Of a stretch of 7,352 nt of DNA, positions 5,715 to 7,352 are shown piece by piece. The notes under the pieces are model-generated. The model saw only the letters and a list, made by a program, of their open reading frames with translations, had not been told where the DNA came from and did not search any database. The stretch's first letter is position 1, and the number at the start of each line of letters is the position of its first letter. The position numbers were made by a program, and so were the translations under genes. The stretch spans positions 1 to 7,352 of the forward strand of contig CAKTER010000074.1 of assembly GCA_934552695.1 (NCBI GenBank). The letters are read 5' to 3'. This DNA is from an uncultured Eubacteriales bacterium (lineage in GTDB: Bacteria > Bacillota > Clostridia > Lachnospirales > Anaerotignaceae).

Positions 5715-5764
5715 AAAACCCGTTGCCGGGGAGTCGGCGTGCGGCTGCCGGAGAAGGTTTTTTT
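5715..5764 (+). terminator. Compound terminator-like hairpin after the HMA gene
   Basis: AAAACC (5715-5720) pairs with GGTTTT (5756-5761), enclosing CCGG/CCGG (5726-5729 with 5748-5751) and AGTCG/CGGCT (5732-5736 with 5742-5746); the outer arm merges into a run of seven T (5758-5764). Interior loops make the stem imperfect, so some read-through into the DUF2325 unit is conceivable. Confidence 0.5.
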
Positions 5765-5774
5765 AAAGCCTTAA

Positions 5775-5790
5775 GTTAGTCGTAGCTAAC
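5775..5790. promoter_or_regulatory. Palindromic operator, copy 2 (DUF2325 unit)
   Basis: GTTAGT-CGTA-GCTAAC matches copy 1 at 14 of 16 positions with the same 6+4+6 layout. It lies 33 bases before the DUF2325 start codon. I do not see a clear -35/-10 pair around it, so the promoter of this unit is either weak and unusual or lies upstream. Confidence 0.8.
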
Positions 5791-5791
5791 A

Positions 5792-5807
5792 ATTAGACAA
5801 TTCTAAC
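5792..5807. promoter_or_regulatory. Second adjacent palindrome of the same geometry
   Basis: ATTAGA-CAAT-TCTAAC has TTAGA/TCTAA arms around four bases and keeps the TTAG...CTAA outer bases of the other two sites. It starts one base after copy 2, so the two centres are 17 bases apart. It looks like a weaker second operator allowing two regulator dimers to bind side by side. Confidence 0.6.
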
Positions 5808-5823
5808 CAAAAGGAGGCGCTGT

Positions 5824-6126
5824 ATGAGTATTGTAATCATTGGGGGCAACGAATGTATGGTACGGCAATATAAAGACCTGTGCCGAACCTACCGGTGCCG
5901 GGCCAAGGTTTTTGTAAAAATGGAAAGCGATTTAAAAAACAAGATTGGCAACCCCGACCTGATGGTGTTGTTTACCAGCACCATGTCCCACAAAATGCTC
6001 CACTGCGCCATGAACGAGGCCCGTAGCCGGGAGACCGTGGTGGCCCGTTCCCATTCCAGCTCCATGTCCGCTTTAAAAAGGATTTTAAACGAGCACTTGG
6101 GAACGGAGGCGACCTATGCCGGATGA
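5824..6126 (+). CDS. DUF2325 family protein
   Basis: The product is 100 residues, the normal length for the short DUF2325 form. The ATG at 5824 follows AAAAGGAGG (5808-5816). It begins with a Rossmann-like strand and glycine turn, MSIVIIGGNECM, followed by VRQYKDLCRTYRCRAKVF, DLKNKIGNPDLMVLFTSTMSHKM, and finally ARSHSSSMSALKRIL, all hallmarks of the family. Potential metal or redox ligands are Cys11, Cys20, Cys25, His56, Cys61 and His77. The biochemical function of DUF2325 is not established as far as I know. The last 11 bases overlap the DUF3793 gene in another frame, which indicates translational coupling. The presence of tandem operators upstream and flavodoxin downstream argues for a part in metal-limited redox metabolism (inference). 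Confidence 0.92.
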   Translation: MSIVIIGGNECMVRQYKDLCRTYRCRAKVFVKMESDLKNKIGNPDLMVLFTSTMSHKMLHCAMNEARSRETVVARSHSSSMSALKRILNEHLGTEATYAG

Positions 6127-6673
6127 AACGCTGGTGCGCTATGGCTCCCCTACGCTGGCGGGGCTAAAGACCGGTAGCCTGTTTACGGCCCGTTTTGCTA
6201 CCCGGGAGGAACTGTATGCCGAAATGCGGCGGCTTAACCGGCGGCTTTCCGGCCGGGGGGTACAAATTTTGCCGGTGCGCTACCGGGGCGAAACGGCGCT
6301 GCTGTACCTGTACCGCCCGGCCCGGCTGCAACGGGATTTGTCCTGCGCCGAGGCCCGGGAAATTTTGGAGGGGCTGGGGTATGCCGTTGCCTCGCCGGGG
6401 CGCTGCCTTGCCCGGCTGGTGCAAAAATTTGGGGAGACGGAGTGCTTTCCCCACGAGGTGGGCCTGTTTTTAAGCTATCCGCCGGAGGACGTGCGGGGGT
6501 TTATGGAAAACCGGGCTGCCAACTACAAGTGCGTAGGCTGCTGGAAGGTGTACGGCGATGCGGAGCAGGCCCAAAAAACCTTTCGCCGGTACGAAAAATG
6601 CACCCGGGTGTATTGCGAGCAGCACGCCAAAGGAAAGCCCATGGAACAGCTGATTGTAGCTGTGGGACAATAA
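6116..6673 (+). CDS. DUF3793 family protein
   Basis: The product is 185 residues, typical of the family. ATG 6116 overlaps the DUF2325 gene and has GGAGG at 6105-6109. Family marks: SPTLAGLKTGSLF near the N-terminus, RLNRRLSGRGVQILPVRYR (39 onward), YLYRPARLQRDLS, FPHEVGLFLSYPPEDVRGFMENR (111 onward) and the C-terminal CVGCWKVYGD...KCTRVYC. Four cysteines, Cys139-x2-Cys142 and Cys162-x4-Cys167, with His113 nearby, could bind a metal ion or an iron-sulfur cluster; this is my inference from spacing. No signal peptide or transmembrane segment, so it should be cytoplasmic. Its function is unknown. In Clostridia it is often found next to flavodoxin and DUF2325 genes, as here, which suggests it works with them. 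Flavodoxin follows 32 bases downstream. Confidence 0.92.
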   Translation: MPDETLVRYGSPTLAGLKTGSLFTARFATREELYAEMRRLNRRLSGRGVQILPVRYRGETALLYLYRPARLQRDLSCAEAREILEGLGYAVASPGRCLARLVQKFGETECFPHEVGLFLSYPPEDVRGFMENRAANYKCVGCWKVYGDAEQAQKTFRRYEKCTRVYCEQHAKGKPMEQLIVAVGQ

Positions 6674-6705
6674 AAAGAGATTGAAACAGGAAAGGAAGTA
6701 TACAC

Positions 6706-7128
6706 ATGAGCAAAGTAGCAGTCGTATTTTGGAGCGGCACCGGCAACACCGAGGCCATGGCCCAGGCCGTAGCCGCCGGCGCCAAGGATAAGGGCGCCGA
6801 TGTGACCGTATTGACTTCGGCCCAGTTTGACGCCGCCCAGATGGACAATTTTGACGCCATTGCCTTTGGCTGCCCCTCCATGGGCTCCGAAGTGCTGGAG
6901 GAGTATGAATTTGAGCCGATGTTTACTGCCTGCGAGAGCAAGCTGAGCGGCAAAAAGATCGCTTTGTTCGGCTCCTATGGCTGGGGCGACGGCGAGTGGA
7001 TGCGGAACTGGGAGGCCCGCTGCAAAAACGATGGCGCAGCCCTGGCCTGCGATTTTGTTATTTGCAACGACGCTCCCGACGGGGCGGCTAAGGACGCCTG
7101 CAAGGAGCTGGGGGCTGCCCTGGCCTAA
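6706..7128 (+). CDS. Short-chain flavodoxin
   Basis: The product is 140 residues, the size of short-chain flavodoxins. ATG 6706 follows AAAGGAAG (6691-6698). The FMN phosphate-binding loop is WSGTGNTE (9-16) after strand KVAVVF; the isoalloxazine loops are GCPSMGSE (55-62) and GSYGWGDGEW (89-98), each with the expected glycines and aromatic residues. It carries electrons at low potential in the cytoplasm, in place of ferredoxin. In many anaerobes flavodoxin is induced when iron is scarce because it needs no iron. It is the last gene of the DUF2325-DUF3793-flavodoxin set and would share its operators; no separate promoter is visible in the 32-base gap. A clear terminator follows. Which oxidoreductase it serves cannot be told from here. 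Confidence 0.96.
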   Translation: MSKVAVVFWSGTGNTEAMAQAVAAGAKDKGADVTVLTSAQFDAAQMDNFDAIAFGCPSMGSEVLEEYEFEPMFTACESKLSGKKIALFGSYGWGDGEWMRNWEARCKNDGAALACDFVICNDAPDGAAKDACKELGAALA

Positions 7129-7196
7129 GCTTTTGTCAAAATCCTGAAAAACTACATACCATCCCCTATGTGAGACCCGAACCGAAAACGGAAACG

Positions 7197-7222
7197 AAAG
7201 GCAGCCGAAAGGCTGCCTTTTT
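7197..7222 (+). terminator. Rho-independent terminator after flavodoxin
   Basis: A perfect 10-bp stem AAAGGCAGCC / GGCTGCCTTT (7197-7206 with 7211-7220) with a GAAA tetraloop and a final T run (7218-7222). It ends the DUF2325-DUF3793-flavodoxin transcript. Confidence 0.93.
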
Positions 7223-7236
7223 GTGCAGAGAAAGGG

Positions 7237-7283
7237 AAAAATAAAACAGGGCCAAAAGCCAGGATAAAAGCTTTCGGCCCTGT
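7237..7283 (-). terminator. Rho-independent terminator of the minus-strand gene at the right edge
   Basis: Read on the minus strand, a 14-bp arm (complement of 7270-7283) pairs with its partner (complement of 7246-7259) with one G-U pair and a 10-base loop, followed by TTTATTTTT (complement of 7237-7245). It lies 20 bases after the stop of the partial gene and faces the flavodoxin terminator. Confidence 0.92.
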
Positions 7284-7302
7284 GTGGGAGCGGAGCGTCG
7301 GA

Positions 7303-7352
7303 TTAGGGAGCGGTTTCGGCCTCCGGGTCGGCTTCTGCCCCCTCCTCGTAGG
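7303..7352 (-). CDS. C-terminal end of a minus-strand gene (acidic tail, 5' part outside window)
   Basis: The minus-strand frame from the right edge encodes YEEGAEADPEAETAP and ends in TAA (complement of 7303-7305), 20 bases before a strong minus-strand terminator. The terminator, the stop position and the acidic, alanine-rich composition (also common at C-termini) support a real gene end. Only 15 residues are visible, so the product cannot be named. Confidence 0.65.
   Translation of the reverse strand, partial: YEEGAEADPEAETAP

Noticed and set aside
7154..7171. Inverted repeat ACATA/TATGT between the flavodoxin stop and its terminator
   Set aside because: Only five base pairs, AT-rich, and without a T run; expected by chance.

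Overview
The window looks like chromosomal DNA from a GC-rich, low-motility-signal gut-type member of the Clostridia (Oscillospirales/Ruminococcaceae-like). The reasons are strong AGGAGG-type ribosome binding sites, sigma-A promoters, secreted stalk-domain and S-layer-homology (SLH) proteins, and the co-occurrence of DUF2325, DUF3793 and a short flavodoxin. This placement is inference from gene content; there is no rRNA or marker gene here. No tRNA, rRNA, CRISPR array, transposase or phage gene was seen.

Left part (1-2361), plus strand: the end of a protein resembling the C-terminal half of a GH26-like glycosidase barrel, apparently without its catalytic glutamate; a secreted protein with two related beta modules and a copper-amine-oxidase-like stalk domain, closed by a clear terminator; and a 178-residue conserved protein of unknown function. 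A terminator hairpin sits between this last gene and the next one, which converges on it.

Middle (2441-5265): a minus-strand lipoprotein carrying three SLH repeats, with its own extended -10 promoter; a double-OB-fold single-stranded-DNA-binding-like protein; and a CobO/BtuR-like P-loop protein read from a near-consensus promoter whose -35 box overlaps the stop codon of the preceding gene.

Right part (5331-7222): the most interesting region. A small heavy-metal-associated (HMA) protein, and then a compact set DUF2325-DUF3793-flavodoxin, are each preceded by the same 16-bp palindrome (GTTAGYCGWAGCTAAC). The copy in front of the HMA gene sits just after the -10 box, where a repressor would act. 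The copy in front of DUF2325 is followed one base later by a second palindrome of the same geometry. The simplest reading is one metal-sensing repressor controlling two adjacent units, probably in response to iron: a metal-binding small protein plus flavodoxin as an iron-free electron carrier and two poorly characterised proteins, one of them rich in cysteine. The window ends with back-to-back terminators and the last codons of a minus-strand gene with an acidic tail.
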